Assembly (NCBI RefSeq): GCF_008831285.2
Contig: NC_045142.1
Location: forward strand, 10,413,952-10,477,951
DNA: 64,000 nt
Reading direction: 5' to 3'
Origin: Nymphaea colorata
Lineage: Eukaryota > Streptophyta > Magnoliopsida > Nymphaeales > Nymphaeaceae
The notes below the pieces were generated by a model. It had not been told where the DNA came from and searched no databases. It worked only from the letters and a program-made list of their open reading frames with translations. A program made the position numbers and the translations under genes. Below, in pieces: positions 1-10,603 of the stretch (within the stretch, counting starts at the first letter, position 1; each line of letters begins with the position of its first letter).

Positions 1-1070
1 TCTCTTAGAGCTGTTTGGCATTCATAAAACACCACCATTACAAGTGTTCAATGAATCTGTTTTATTTTTTGGAGCATATTCAAGAGACAATAACATAACA
101 TAGTATCTTCTCTTGGCTATTATATGGATATATAACTGCATACACCACTTGCCTGCATTAGAGGTAAGATTGTATATGGATGCTAAATATAGTTGGTCCC
201 ATTTATCCAATAATTGAACCCCTATCTGTCTCTTAATTTTGCCACTACCTAGTAACAATATACTCAACTCTTTTATATATATATATATATAATTGAACTA
301 TGTCACAGGCATTTATTTGTCAAAATGATAACTGATTTGAACCATGTCGTTTTGTGTTATTTTATTATTATTATTATTGTACTTTCTCTCTCCTCTATTT
401 TAGCCTCCCTCCAACTAAGCCCGGTCCCTGGTCTGGCTTAGTGGGAGGGAGGAAGGAAAAGATGGTAGAATAATTCACCTTCTCTGCCACCACTGCCTGA
501 CGCCTCACCGACAGACTTGGCTAGTCAACATTTTGAAGTAAAGGTCACTAAAAATTCTCACCTTCGTGGGCTTTCAATGACGCTTCTTGAAAAACGTCAC
601 TAAAGAACAACCTTTATGAGGAAACACCACTAAAACAATAAGTCCCCACCTCTGTGGGTGCTTATTCTGGAAAGTGCCGTTATAGGTCAACAATTATTGG
701 TATTTTTAAAGAAGCATCAGTGTTTCTACTACCATGTTGTGAAACGTCAACGGAAGTATCAGTTATCTGACTAACGTTTTGTGTAAGCGTCAGTAAAGGT
801 TTTATCTCGAAGTTTTTCTACTATTGTTATTGACGTTATTTTTGTGTAAGTAAGGGCCCATATTTTCTGATGAAAAGAAAGAAGAGAGAGAGAAAACAAG
901 TGAGAAAACCAGGCAAACAGGAGAAAAGAGGCGCTCTGGGTGTCAATGAGTAGTGGTTTGCATTTTCACAAAGTATCGTTTGGAGGAATTCATAGTGAGA
1001 CCTTGGAAAATATAGTCGGTTATAGTCCTCTACGAAGTAGTATTCCTGGTAGATGGGGGAGACCCACCAC

Positions 1071-1347
1071 CACAGTCACTACGGTGCGGCAGAAAAGAAA
1101 ACGCACCCGCGTCGACACGATGTGGGTGTGGGTGCGACCCAGATTTGCACCTAAACCGCACCACGTTCATTTCAGTTCATTTTTGGGGGTTTTTTTAACA
1201 AATTTGATATTATTAATATATTATAATAATAAATTAATAATAATAATAATAATAAATACTCTCACCGCACCGTCACACTTAAATTTTTTGAGATGTGCCG
1301 CGCCAGCACCCACACCGGCACCAGCACCCAGCATCTTGGTGACATAG
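1071..1347. mobile_element. MITE, about 277 bp, with exact 8-bp target duplication
   Basis: The 8-mer CCCACCAC stands immediately before (1063-1070) and after (1348-1355) this segment. The related copy at 50955-51145 runs straight through the matching point, so this is an insertion. The ends, CACAGTCACTACGG on the left and CTTGGTGACATAG on the right, are weak inverted repeats. Inside them, GTGGGTGTGGGTGCG (about 1124-1138) is partly complementary to AGCACCCACACC (about 1306-1317). An 8-bp duplication fits the hAT superfamily; the superfamily call is inference. Confidence 0.65.
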
Positions 1348-1399
1348 CCCACCACTTGGTAGAGCGGAGACTCCTACCTAATTCCTTGTCCCCTAGAGG

Positions 1400-1502
1400 C
1401 CGTTTGACACTAGTAACAACTTGATAGAGTCTAATGAAACTGGCTTAAATTTTGAGACAAAATCATTGGATAGTATCATGCTGTTACGAGTGTCAAACAG
1501 CC
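1400..1502. mobile_element. Short hAT-like MITE, about 103 bp
   Basis: The left end CCGTTTGACACTAGTAAC is an inverted match to the right end GTTACGAGTGTCAAACAG. Flanks CCTAGAGG (1392-1399) and CCTTGAGG (1503-1510) differ at one base, as expected for an ageing 8-bp target duplication. The related copies at 9120-9170 and 50990-51040 lack this segment. There is no coding capacity. Confidence 0.65.
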
Positions 1503-1660
1503 CCTTGAGGGTACACAGTATCATTTCGGCGTCTCGAGGTGTAGTTTTCACTGTATTTCAACTTGCTTATCAGTGTCTCCCTCGCACTCCTTCTGCAACA
1601 CATGATGTTGATGCGCCCTATACTCGAAATGGAACTAGCCACTTACCAACCCCCTAATTA

Positions 1661-2939
1661 AGGTCAGGATAGATGTGCATTAATCATTATGGGCATTTAT
1701 TTTTTCATTCATATATTAAGCATATTTTCAATACTCATATGACTCATTTACTGCACCTGCTCAACATATAGTATCACAAACAGTTTTTATGACTTGTAAT
1801 GCCATAATACAAGTTCCTGACCATCAGGATCAATCTTTCAATCATATCTACACAAGCACATGCATTCATTTCTGGATCTCAAATATGAACTCAATCAAAT
1901 CTATAATTTTGCAAGAGCACAAATACAACTACATACAAGTATATGTTGACACAGACATCATTTAAATCGATACGAGATAGATACATACGACATGACTTAG
2001 ATCCATAACGGCACATGATAGCTACATCCACATATTCATGTCTATTTCAAGCTGGCTTTGTCTTCTGGAAATTGTTATTATTATTTATTATTTATCTTGA
2101 ATTCAATTCATAACAATAAGGACAAGATACTAAGTCTGAACTTGGTTTTGTTTAACTAATATGGCCAACTGAGTTTGGATCCAGATTCAATTTAAAAGGA
2201 ACCAGCAAGATTCAAATCCATTTAGACTTTGAAAATATATGTTGATGGTCTTCCTAATGTTAAAACTCAAGAGAGAATGAAGTTAGACTTTGGTTAGCCA
2301 TAAAGAAATTAAAAACGATGCCAACTTAAAGGAATCAATTGATGGAGGTAAAACCAATTTGAAACAATATGTAGATCCACATTTGTGAATTGCAACTAAA
2401 CTATGAACCAAAATCTTTATTTTAAAACAGATCAGCGGTTGGATCCACATCAAAATCTACTTTTAACAATTAAATTTTATTTTCAAAGGAAGGTGGATCC
2501 AAACCCCAATTTAATGTAAATTTACTTTCAATAATTAAAATATATTTTTAAATGATTCAGAATTATATTTAAATTTCTTTTTTTCTTGCAATTAAATATT
2601 TCCAAAACAAGATAGTGCCACTCCAATCCATTTTTCATAATTGAAATGTATATTTTTCTAAACCAAATGGATCCAAATCAGTTTCCTGATAAATTTGAGT
2701 TTACAACCATTCTTTTGCAATCGCCAAAATTAACAAAGCATCGAAATCATTAAGTTCTCAAACTGTGATAAATCCAGTGCAACCTCTATTAATTGAGTTT
2801 CAAATTGTCAGGAAACAAACGAAAACTTTCGGGAAAGAAATCATGATTTGAAAATTCAAAAGAGAGTTAAAACTCTAATTTTACAGCAAACCAGTCCGAG
2901 AACCTTTCTTTAGAATTTTACAAACTAAAACAGTGCATA
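1661..2939. other. AT-rich intergenic DNA
   Basis: No gene or RNA is recognised. From 2160 to 2700 there are many degenerate GGATCC/AAATCCA words, probably an old decayed repeat. Confidence 0.5.
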
Positions 2940-3080
2940 ATGAATTTTCTGAATTTCAGAAAAACCCCATCTCCAAAATTCATAACATGTAAGAAGGTAG
3001 AGCTAGAAACCTGTCTCAGCAAATACTTTTATGAAAAAGTATGCCAAATGAATTTTCCAAACTTTGAAAAGCTATTTCTG

Positions 3081-3082
<2 letters not shown>

Positions 3083-3159
<77 letters not shown>
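3083..3159. repeat. Compound (AT)n(AG)n microsatellite
   Basis: About 50 bp of AT dinucleotides passes directly into about 26 bp of AG. The same AT-then-AG architecture recurs at 3602-3653 and 6923-7064. Confidence 0.95.
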
Positions 3160-3450
3160 AGTCCATTGCTAACTTCTTGGGACGTCAGTGCGGACAGGAG
3201 ATTTATTGACATTGAGCTCCTGCCAATGAAAAAAGTTTGCACTGACGTTCACATGAACATCAAAGAAAGGACCCTCGTTGGTAAAGAGGTCTTTACTGAC
3301 GTTTCTTTAACTCATCAGTAAAGATTTGCTTATTTTTTTTCGTTTTGCAGGTAGGACTTCACTTATGATCGGAGTTAATTGTCATTGAAGGCTGCCTTTA
3401 CTGACACGCGGTTTTCCTTGGTCAGTAAAGGTTTTTTAAGTGACAGAAAG
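3160..3450 (+). repeat. Motif array around TTTACTGACG / CGTCAGTAAA
   Basis: The word TTTACTGAC occurs at about 3291 and 3399, and its complement-like form GTCAGTAAAG or ATCAGTAAAG at about 3314 and 3421. The same words appear in dispersed repeat copies A (about 786) and B (about 8850 and 8862). Arrays of short words in both orientations are typical of subterminal regions of CACTA-type DNA transposons; no CACTA terminus was found, so that origin is only suggested. Confidence 0.45.
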
Positions 3451-3597
3451 TTGTTTTGGATGAATAATTGCAACCAGAGTAGAAAAATATATCAGAATTG
3501 CACTTTCCTTTGCCCAATTGTACTTGTCTTCATAATTTTACTTTACTTTTTATACATGTCATTAATACTTTAAGTACTGATCACATGTACATCTCTT

Positions 3598-3601
<4 letters not shown>

Positions 3602-3632
<31 letters not shown>

Positions 3633-3653
3633 AGAGAGAGAGAGAGAGAGAGA
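3602..3653. repeat. Compound (AT)n(AG)n microsatellite
   Basis: About 29 bp of AT is followed by about 21 bp of AG, lying about 170 bp beyond the stop codon of the ATL gene, on its 3' side. Confidence 0.95.
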
Positions 3654-3823
3654 AGCATAACCAGTTCTATCGCAAGAACAAACCTGGTTCTGCTCATAAC
3701 AAGTTAATTAACCTCAGCCTCTACTATTCAAAACTTTAAATATTTACATATATATTAGAAAGAACAAGAAAATGTTAATTAGTATTATGACAAGAAGCGA
3801 AGCCTTTGTGAACCATGAGTCTT

Positions 3824-4624
3824 TCACCTGGAAGCGGAAGGATCCACTTGCCTTGCTGCTTCCAAATCACTTTCCTGATCACAAGCCTGCAGGCTGCTAC
3901 TGGACCTCCCCTTCTCCCTGCTCAACATCCTCTTCAGCTTCACCAGCGGGTTCTCACTCGAAGGCTTCGCCGCCGGCCTCTCCGAACAGTACTCGACTCT
4001 CTCCGACCGTTTCGCTGGCAGCTCGCCGGCAAACTCTGCTGATGAAACAGCTACAGTCGCCTGATCACTTAGATCGCCAAAATCGCTACCACCACCAACA
4101 GGGGAGCTGACGGTCTCCACCGACGGCATCTCGGGAGCCGGAGAACCGCCGTCATTAATGGAGGTCACATTGCTAGAGGAGTCCCAGTGTCTGACCTGGG
4201 TCCTGCATACCGGGCAGGTCGAGTGTGATTGAAACCACATGTCGATGCAATCGACATGGAACTCGTGATTGCACTCCGGCAACAGCCTCCCCATTTCCTT
4301 CTCCTCGAACGCCGAGAGACAGATGGCACAGTCCAAATCGTCCTTTTGCCCGCCGCCGCTGCCGGCGGCGACGGAGAAAGTGGGGAGTGACCGAATGACC
4401 GATTGGTCCAAGCCAGAGTTGCAGAGGGCCGGTAAATTCGTGGACGGTAGAGCCCTGTTGCGCCTGCGCGACCTTTCGAGAGACCAACGCACGTAGAAAT
4501 GGATGAGGAGGACAAGGAAGAGGACGGCAAATAAGAGGACCATGGCTGCCATCAACGAGATCTTCCCTGTTGTTGAAAGGCAGGTGGAGACATAGTCTTC
4601 TGGAAGAGCGCTAAAATGCCCCAT
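3824..4624 (-). CDS. RING-H2 finger protein of the ATL family (E3 ubiquitin ligase)
   Basis: A single-exon minus-strand gene of 266 codons. ATL proteins are plant membrane-anchored E3 ligases that take ubiquitin from an E2 and pass it to substrates, often in defence or growth signalling. In order: a hydrophobic membrane segment at about residues 24-45; a basic stretch (about 51-57); the GLD motif of the family (residues 71-73, followed by RSLPTF); and a RING-H2 domain, C99-x2-C102-x15-C118-x-H120-x2-H123-x2-C126-x10-C137-x2-C140, with the conserved Trp130 before the last cysteine pair. This is the exact ATL spacing and all eight zinc ligands are present. The tail is Ser-rich and probably disordered. 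The frame is open two codons upstream of this start only through a GTG, so the ATG at 4624 is chosen. A TATA box lies about 130 bp upstream and no intron is needed, as is usual for ATL genes. The specific family member cannot be told. Confidence 0.92.
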   Translation of the reverse strand: MGHFSALPEDYVSTCLSTTGKISLMAAMVLLFAVLFLVLLIHFYVRWSLERSRRRNRALPSTNLPALCNSGLDQSVIRSLPTFSVAAGSGGGQKDDLDCAICLSAFEEKEMGRLLPECNHEFHVDCIDMWFQSHSTCPVCRTQVRHWDSSSNVTSINDGGSPAPEMPSVETVSSPVGGGSDFGDLSDQATVAVSSAEFAGELPAKRSERVEYCSERPAAKPSSENPLVKLKRMLSREKGRSSSSLQACDQESDLEAARQVDPSASR

Positions 4625-4754
4625 GGCCACGACGAAGAAAAAGAAAGGTAGTCGTCTAGCTAATTGGCAGAGGAGATACGGGGGGAGAGAGAGAGAGGGA
4701 GGGAGAGGACGATGGATGTTTCTGAATCTGGGTTTTTGTCATTTGATGTTCCTG

Positions 4755-4764
4755 TATTTATATA
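4755..4764 (-). promoter_or_regulatory. TATA box of the ATL gene
   Basis: TATATAAATA on the minus strand, about 130 bp upstream of the ATG. A CT-rich tract on the minus strand (about 4684-4711) falls in the expected leader and resembles a plant Y patch. Confidence 0.7.
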
Positions 4765-5162
4765 CGCACGCAGAGCGATCGAGAGAGTTTTCTCCTTTCT
4801 GTGTGAAAAAAGAAGAAGAGGGGAATCAACATTAAACAACATGTTCCAAATTAAAGAGAAAGAATCAGATGTCGCATTTCAAGTTGAGAAAAAAAAAAAG
4901 AAGATCGAAATTTGTGGTGTTACAGTGGTAAATCAAGTCGGAAGACATTTTAAAAAATTCAAAAACAGAGAAATTATTATAACAAGATCTCCTTGGAATA
5001 AATTTACTAGTTCTATTTGGTATATTCTTGTTGATTAAAGACGGAAAGAAAGAAGTGGCGTCATTGTTGACATGTGGAAAGAGACGAGACGTTCAACAGA
5101 ATTAGCACCCACAGAAACTCTCACCGATCCGCCAATCCCGCCGGCGCCGGAGCATTGACGCG

Positions 5163-5567
5163 ATGGTGATGCGTTCATTCTCTTGGTTCCAAGCTCAGTG
5201 GCTGGTTGAAGCTTCCAAGGCGCGAGGCAATAAATGTTTGCCGGAAACCGCCAAAGCTTGATACATTCCCAAGCTCCGCTCCTCCGTCCCCTTACTCCAC
5301 ACAAGGCCGCCAGATGGCCGCCAACTCCGGAGACGTGTCGAACGGCTTTCTCTTTTACTCGAGGCCGTCCAGTTTCGGAAATGCTCGAAAACTGTCGCTG
5401 CTTTTCTTGAGACTGCCTGGATCGCATTTTTGGGTTCTTCTTGTCCCCAACTGGCAGCTTCCCTTCATATTTCCTTTTACGCCAGCAGTAACGAGCTCTG
5501 TTTTTTTTCTCCAATTGATTTTTTAAAATTTAAGTTTGTCTTATTGAGCAAAAAAATTTATTTTTAA
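5163..5567 (+). pseudogene. Possible broken reading frame, family unknown
   Basis: A GC-richer block (about 5100-5500) stands out from its AT-rich surroundings. From ATG 5163 the frame runs 32 codons to an in-frame TGA at 5259-5261, then continues open in the same frame for another 101 codons to TAA 5565-5567. The second part has a protein-like look (RRRVERLSLLLEAVQFRK and further Leu/Ala-rich sequence). The opposite strand is also open over 5035-5514, so the direction is uncertain. I recognise no family. It could be a pseudogene, a captured gene fragment, or chance in GC-rich DNA. Confidence 0.25.
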
Positions 5568-6814
5568 TTGATTTTTTATTTAATATTTAGCAAAAAATTA
5601 GAGCGGCAAGAAATAGTTGTCTTAATATGGCTTTGGTAACGTATGCATGTATAAATTATGTATAATTTATTACCTTCAAACCATATGAAAATTTTCATCA
5701 AATTTTGATTAAGTAATTTAATACTAACCTACCAATCACTACCCTTTTTTTAATTTGTGTTCCTTGAGTCTTTTAAAAACTTAAAACCATAAATTCAATC
5801 TTGAATAACATTGGAGGAACATTACTCTGCATTTCCAAACTTTATCATGGTGCTGCTTTCTTATGAAAACATGTTTCTAGAACTTGTAATATCATATGAT
5901 CATTTGGGAAAAGAAAAATTTTGATGGTCACATATACCATAATCTTGTCATCCAGAGTATGCTCAGACTTGAAATTTATTATTAAAATTTATGTGCTAAA
6001 AATAATAATTAAGTAGTCAAAATTTTAAAGCCTAACGAATCTAGTGTATTGGACAGTAAGCCGCCCACTCTAAAAGGTTTATATTACGAAACCCATGGTT
6101 GCTGTTAGGATCCAGTGTGCTATTCTTTTATATTGTAACGGTCTCAAAACAAGCTTTGTAACCTCAAAAGGGCAGGATGATGGAAAAAACCAGTCACCCT
6201 GAAATTTAAAAAAAAAAAGTAGTTAAAATTTTTAGAAAGATTAATAAGTATATTTATTGAACCTCTTAGTTACTATTTTGTGATCTGACTCAATATTATA
6301 TATCTAATCAAAGCAAATTAAAAGGCAGATTGGAATTCACTAGATATAATTTGAGGACAAATTCGTGGCAGCTAGTCAGAAAAATCATTGTCAAGAACGC
6401 AATGGTCTTAGTGAACTCATTAACCTGCAACTGCCCACAACCCGGGTCTGAGGGCTGAATAAAAAATATATTGTTAATATAATTTAATAATAAAATACGT
6501 TTAATTATGATATAATACATATAATTATAATATATTTATATAAAATAATATTAAATATAATGAATAAAGTGAGGCCTTTCCGGTAGCTGATTTTAAAAAG
6601 GCTACAAACAATTGCTCAAGTTTAGATTCTCATTTTTGTGGCAAGCACTCATGATGCAAGTACATAAGGACATGGAATAAAATTACACAAGAAAATATTA
6701 AATCTAAAATGCAGAGACAAACTTCTACCAATTGTTATTGCTACGATCTTTCGGAATAATGATAAACACTCTTCACATGAGGACTCAGAAGAAGGCACTA
6801 AATTTAAGCAATTA
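5568..6814. other. AT-rich intergenic DNA
   Basis: No gene or RNA is recognised. AT content is high throughout, particularly 6460-6560. Confidence 0.5.
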
Positions 6815-6919
6815 AACAACATCATTTTCTTTTCTGGCTATTATATGTGCATGTATATATGCATGCACAAGCCCTCATTAAAGGTAAGAACGCCTTTGCT
6901 GATCTAATGCTATAGCTGG

Positions 6920-7066
<147 letters not shown>

Positions 7067-7271
7067 CGAATTTTTTGAAACTTTTTTTTTCTCTTTTAAA
7101 ATCCACCAATTCTAAGCTGGGGAAGATGGTTGTGAAGCATAAAAAAGACATCTTCATTGATGTGAAAAAAAATGCATCGATGATGGTTTTGAAAAACGTT
7201 ACTGAAGGTAGATTTTCATGGCCTTCCATAGGAAACATTAAAACGTTTTCAAGTAAACGTCCCTACATTTG

Positions 7272-8628
7272 TGGGCTTTTAGAGGGCGTTTGGTTCAAGG
7301 AACATACTGTTCCAAATGTTGCTCAACAAACACTAAACAATAGACCGCTTAGGACAAAAAGTTCCGTGCTTGACAAAGGGTGATAAAATTTTCCAGAATC
7401 CACCAAATCCGGACTGAATTGAAGGTTTTCTGCAGGAAAGAGTTTGGCTCCAACGTCTGCCCTCATTGTCGACGCGGTACCATCGACCATAGCCAGGTGC
7501 TCTTTCACAACTGAGCCCGTCTGCGTTGCTAGGTAAGCGTCGTTGGTTCAGTTGAGTCACGCCGGCTATGGTCGTCTACTGGCGCCGAAGTTCGGCAATA
7601 GAATTTCAAGACGTTGATTGTAATGGAGGCTTTCTCTTTCACAATTTGATAAGGCTTCGACGAGTTTGGTGCTACTGTAATCATCTCAAGCCATCATTGT
7701 TATGGTATATGACATTCATGGGATGCATTCGGTGGCTGCTAAATTGCTGTCATGGCGACCTGCACGTAATGTGTTTGCTGGAATGCCTCTAAGAGGTTGT
7801 AAACCAACTAAGCCAGATACTCGTGGCCCCCGCTCTCGACATGACGCCAGCACTGGTCTATTAGAATGCAAGTGATGCATGTGTAGTCTCGGGCGACCAA
7901 TCACTGGATTTCTTCTCCTAATTCATGTTAAAGTTGGAAGTACAGTAAGAGCTTCTGATTTAATTTTGAAAATCCCAGAACAGTAAGATTACCTTCTTTT
8001 TTCATATATTCATGCTGTAGGGACTAGGAATAAGCTATGTTCAGCGAATGGCTCTGTGATTCTTCTTTTGATTTTCAGTTGGAGGAACGCGACAGTAAGC
8101 TGAAGGTTGGTTCTAGAGGGAGTGAAAATTTTGGGGTTGTATATTTTAGGTTGCTTGTATTTGTAGAGATAGAAAGAGCAAGAAAGAGAGTACTTTTGTT
8201 GGCTTAGATGTTTTTTGAAAAATTTTATTATTTTTTTCATTATATGTTGATTTTAAGTCTCTCATGTGTAGAGAGAAAACGAAAGAGAGAGTGAATATTT
8301 TTATTTTTTTTATATCTTTAATATGCTTTCAAAAATATTTTTTCTTTGTCATATGTGACTTTTTTTATTGGGAGAAAGGAATAGTATTTTTATTAGTTCA
8401 TATACTTTTCATTTGTTTTATCATGCGTTTTAGAGAGAGAGAGAGAGGGAGATAAAGATAGAAAAATGCAAAACACATGTTAAACTTGTTCATACTAGAG
8501 AAGATAATTTGAAAATTTTGCATTTATAAACAAACGTTGGACATAATTACAACATATAGACAATGACTCTTTGTTCACACTAGTTCTAAGGAGAAGTGTT
8601 TTAAGAACAGTTGTTCATGCAACCAAAT
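7272..8628. mobile_element. Non-autonomous DNA transposon, about 1.35 kb, inserted in copy B
   Basis: Comparison with copy A shows that GTGGGCTTT at the left and CTTGAAAAA at the right were once nearly adjacent. The left end GGGCGTTTGGTTCAAGGAAC (from about 7275) is an imperfect inverted match to the right end, which reads CATTTGGTTGCATGAACA on the minus strand, followed on both sides by ACTGTTC. No transposase is recognised inside; 7568-7792 is open but has no visible domain. The target duplication is unclear, so the exact ends are approximate. Confidence 0.5.
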
Positions 8629-9265
8629 GATATTTTCATGATGGTTCTTGAAAAATGTCACTAAAAGTCAACCTTTACAGACTTTGAAAAATCATTAAAG
8701 TTCCCCAGTTTTGTAGAAAATGCCACAAGTAATAGTGTTTCTACTAACGTGTTGCGAAACATTAACAAAAATATCAGCGACATTGTCTAACTGATGTTTC
8801 GCGGAAATATCATTAAAAATTTTGTTGATGATTTTGTTATCTTTACTGACATTATTTTTTCGTCAGTGAAATCCATATTTTGCATGAAAAAAAGGAAGAG
8901 AGAGAGAGAAAAGAAGTGAGAGTGAGAGAAGAAAAAAAACCCACAACATACATGAGAAAAGAGGTATAGGCTGGGGTTGTTAATGAATAGTGGGGGCATT
9001 TTCACATATGTCTCTGTTGGAGGGATTTTGGGTGAGACTTTGAAAAATGTAGTTAGCTATAGTGCTCCACTGCCGAGCTCCCAGTGAGTCGGGGAGACCC
9101 ACCGCTCCGTAGAAAGTCAAAGCTTCCATGCAACCTTTTGTCTTTCTAAGGTACATAGTCTTCTTTTAGTATCTTGAGGTGTTGTCGTTAATGTGCTTCA
9201 ACTTGCACATCAATGACCCTTCTTCAAGAGAGTGGATACCCCTGACACTGAAATGAAGACTAACC

Positions 9266-10483
9266 ACTAAAGAGATATTAAAATTAAAGTGCTGTGTGAA
9301 AGCGATAGATAAATTGCTTTGAATTTTGCATGAAAATGATTGTGCAAAACCCATATTATTTCTTTGGGGAAACAACATAAACTCTTTTTCTAGTTTTTCC
9401 TGTCCCATTCATGCTCTCAATCATCTAGCATTTCATTTACCAAAGAGGCACGGTGCTTGCTCGACCTTGAAAAATCTGGAAATAAGATTTGGTTTTCATT
9501 TTTCTTGGATTTAGATTTATCTTTATAAAGTACTCAAAGAAAACACGACCAAAGAAAACTGCCACTGAGACAGGAGTTCAGTTAGAGGTTTGAGACAGCT
9601 ACCTGCAGGTCTTGTTCATGTTAGGTTTGTGAACAAGCTCAAGCCCATCAACTCTAGCCCTGCTCTGTTTATATCTCGCTTGGCTCGAGCTCAGCTCAAG
9701 CTTGAGTTCAGACCCGAGCTCAACAAGGTTAGAGTTCAAGCTCGATTTGTTTAACTCGTTTACTTCACATGCACAATACTTTATTTGGGGGTATAAAATG
9801 AACAAACTTGTTTAAGCTCATTTAACAAATATTTTTATAACTGATTACATAAACTTCAGTTGAAATGAGTTGAGTTCCTGTAACTAAAACTTGGCTTGGT
9901 TAAATAAACAAGTCATTATAATTGGAGCTACTCTAAAACCTTAAATTTATAGTTGGATGTAGGTGGACTTGGGTCAACTTATACGGGGCAGCCCTATAAG
10001 ATGTGAGTCACTGCCCCCCTATAAGACGTGAGTCACTGCCTCATGAACCTTGGTGGACTTGATTGTTAACTATATATTTAGAACCTTGGTGACTTAGATT
10101 GTTAACTATATATTTAGTGCTCAATCAAAAAACCTTTTTTTAGCTTTGTTGCCCTTAGGACATTTGAAACTCATTATATATAAAAAACATGTTTTTTTTA
10201 CTTCGATTCTTAAATGGTTGATTGTAAAGAACGCATGCTTTTGGTTTGTTTTGTTAAGCATAGGTCCAGAATATGCGCTTTTGCGAGAAAAGATTATTGT
10301 ACTCCTAATAGTTATTTTTGCAAATTTGCAATACAAAAAAAAAAAAAGCTGATGAGCTGAGCGCAGCCAATGTGCAAAATGTGTGAAACGAGACATTTTT
10401 GTGAAATGGTTCACAGGGCAAGGCTCTTTTGCCGAAAGCCCTTTCTCTTCTCGTCGCGAAAGAGACTGCAGCTCTGAAGCGCC
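9266..10483. other. Intergenic DNA upstream of the methyltransferase gene
   Basis: Contains the AGCTCGAG-type repeat at 9600-9760, a short near-duplicate (GTGAGTCACTGCC twice, about 10005-10040) and a tandem duplicate around CTTGGTGGACTT / GATTGTTAACTATATATTTA (10045-10120). A CCAAT word lies at about 10368. There is no clear TATA box. Confidence 0.45.
9600..9760. repeat. Cryptic AGCTCGAG-type repeat
   Basis: Overlapping words AGCTCA, AGCTTGAG, GAGCTC and CTCGAGCT recur on both strands. Similar tracts lie at 24030-24140, 25560-25930 and 60590-60680. No function is known to me. Confidence 0.5.
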
Positions 10484-10594
10484 ATGGCGAGGACCCCCGA
10501 GGTTTTGATTCTGGAATCCCCTTCTCTCTCTCCCTCTCTCTCTCTCTCGGTCTCTTGCTCTCTGTCTGATTCCCACTTTGTTGGATTGATGTAG
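10484..10594 (+). promoter_or_regulatory. Upstream ORF in the 5' leader of the methyltransferase gene
   Basis: ATG 10484 opens a 36-codon frame that runs through a CT microsatellite, encoding a Ser/Leu/Pro-rich peptide, and stops at TAG 10592-10594, nine bases before the main start codon. Such a frame in a leader could lower translation of the main frame. Alternatively the stop region (GATGTAG followed by GAG) could be a splice acceptor, which would make this part of an upstream exon. Confidence 0.45.
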
Positions 10595-10603
10595 GAGGCC
10601 GCC

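Larger units (their letters stand above)
75..1660 (+). repeat. Dispersed repeat, copy A (interrupted by two MITEs)
   Basis: The stretch 75-200 resembles 6815-6925, 560-1060 resembles 8636-9110, and 1370-1650 resembles 9120-9265, all in the same order and orientation. Shared landmarks are a short AT run (270-291), the words GTGGGCTTT and CTTGAAAAA followed by GTCACTAAA, a GA-rich tract near 880, and GGGGAGACCCACC near 1055. The 3' third also occurs at 50955-51145. Copy A is split by insertions at 1071-1347 and 1400-1502. No protein domain is visible, and the reading frame over 940-1347 runs through the repeat and one MITE, so I do not call it a gene. The family is probably an old non-autonomous transposon, but its ends are not defined. 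Confidence 0.6.

Noticed and set aside
940-1347. A 135-codon open frame
   Set aside because: It crosses the boundary between the dispersed repeat and the 277-bp MITE and includes a low-complexity Ile/Asn run; not a gene.
4165-4530. Minus- and plus-strand frames inside the ATL gene
   Set aside because: They are shadows of the GC-rich ATL coding region, whose own frame has a complete RING-H2 domain.
7568-7792. A 74-codon frame inside the 1.35-kb insertion
   Set aside because: No transposase or other domain is recognisable, and Cys/Leu-rich sequence like this is common in non-coding frames.
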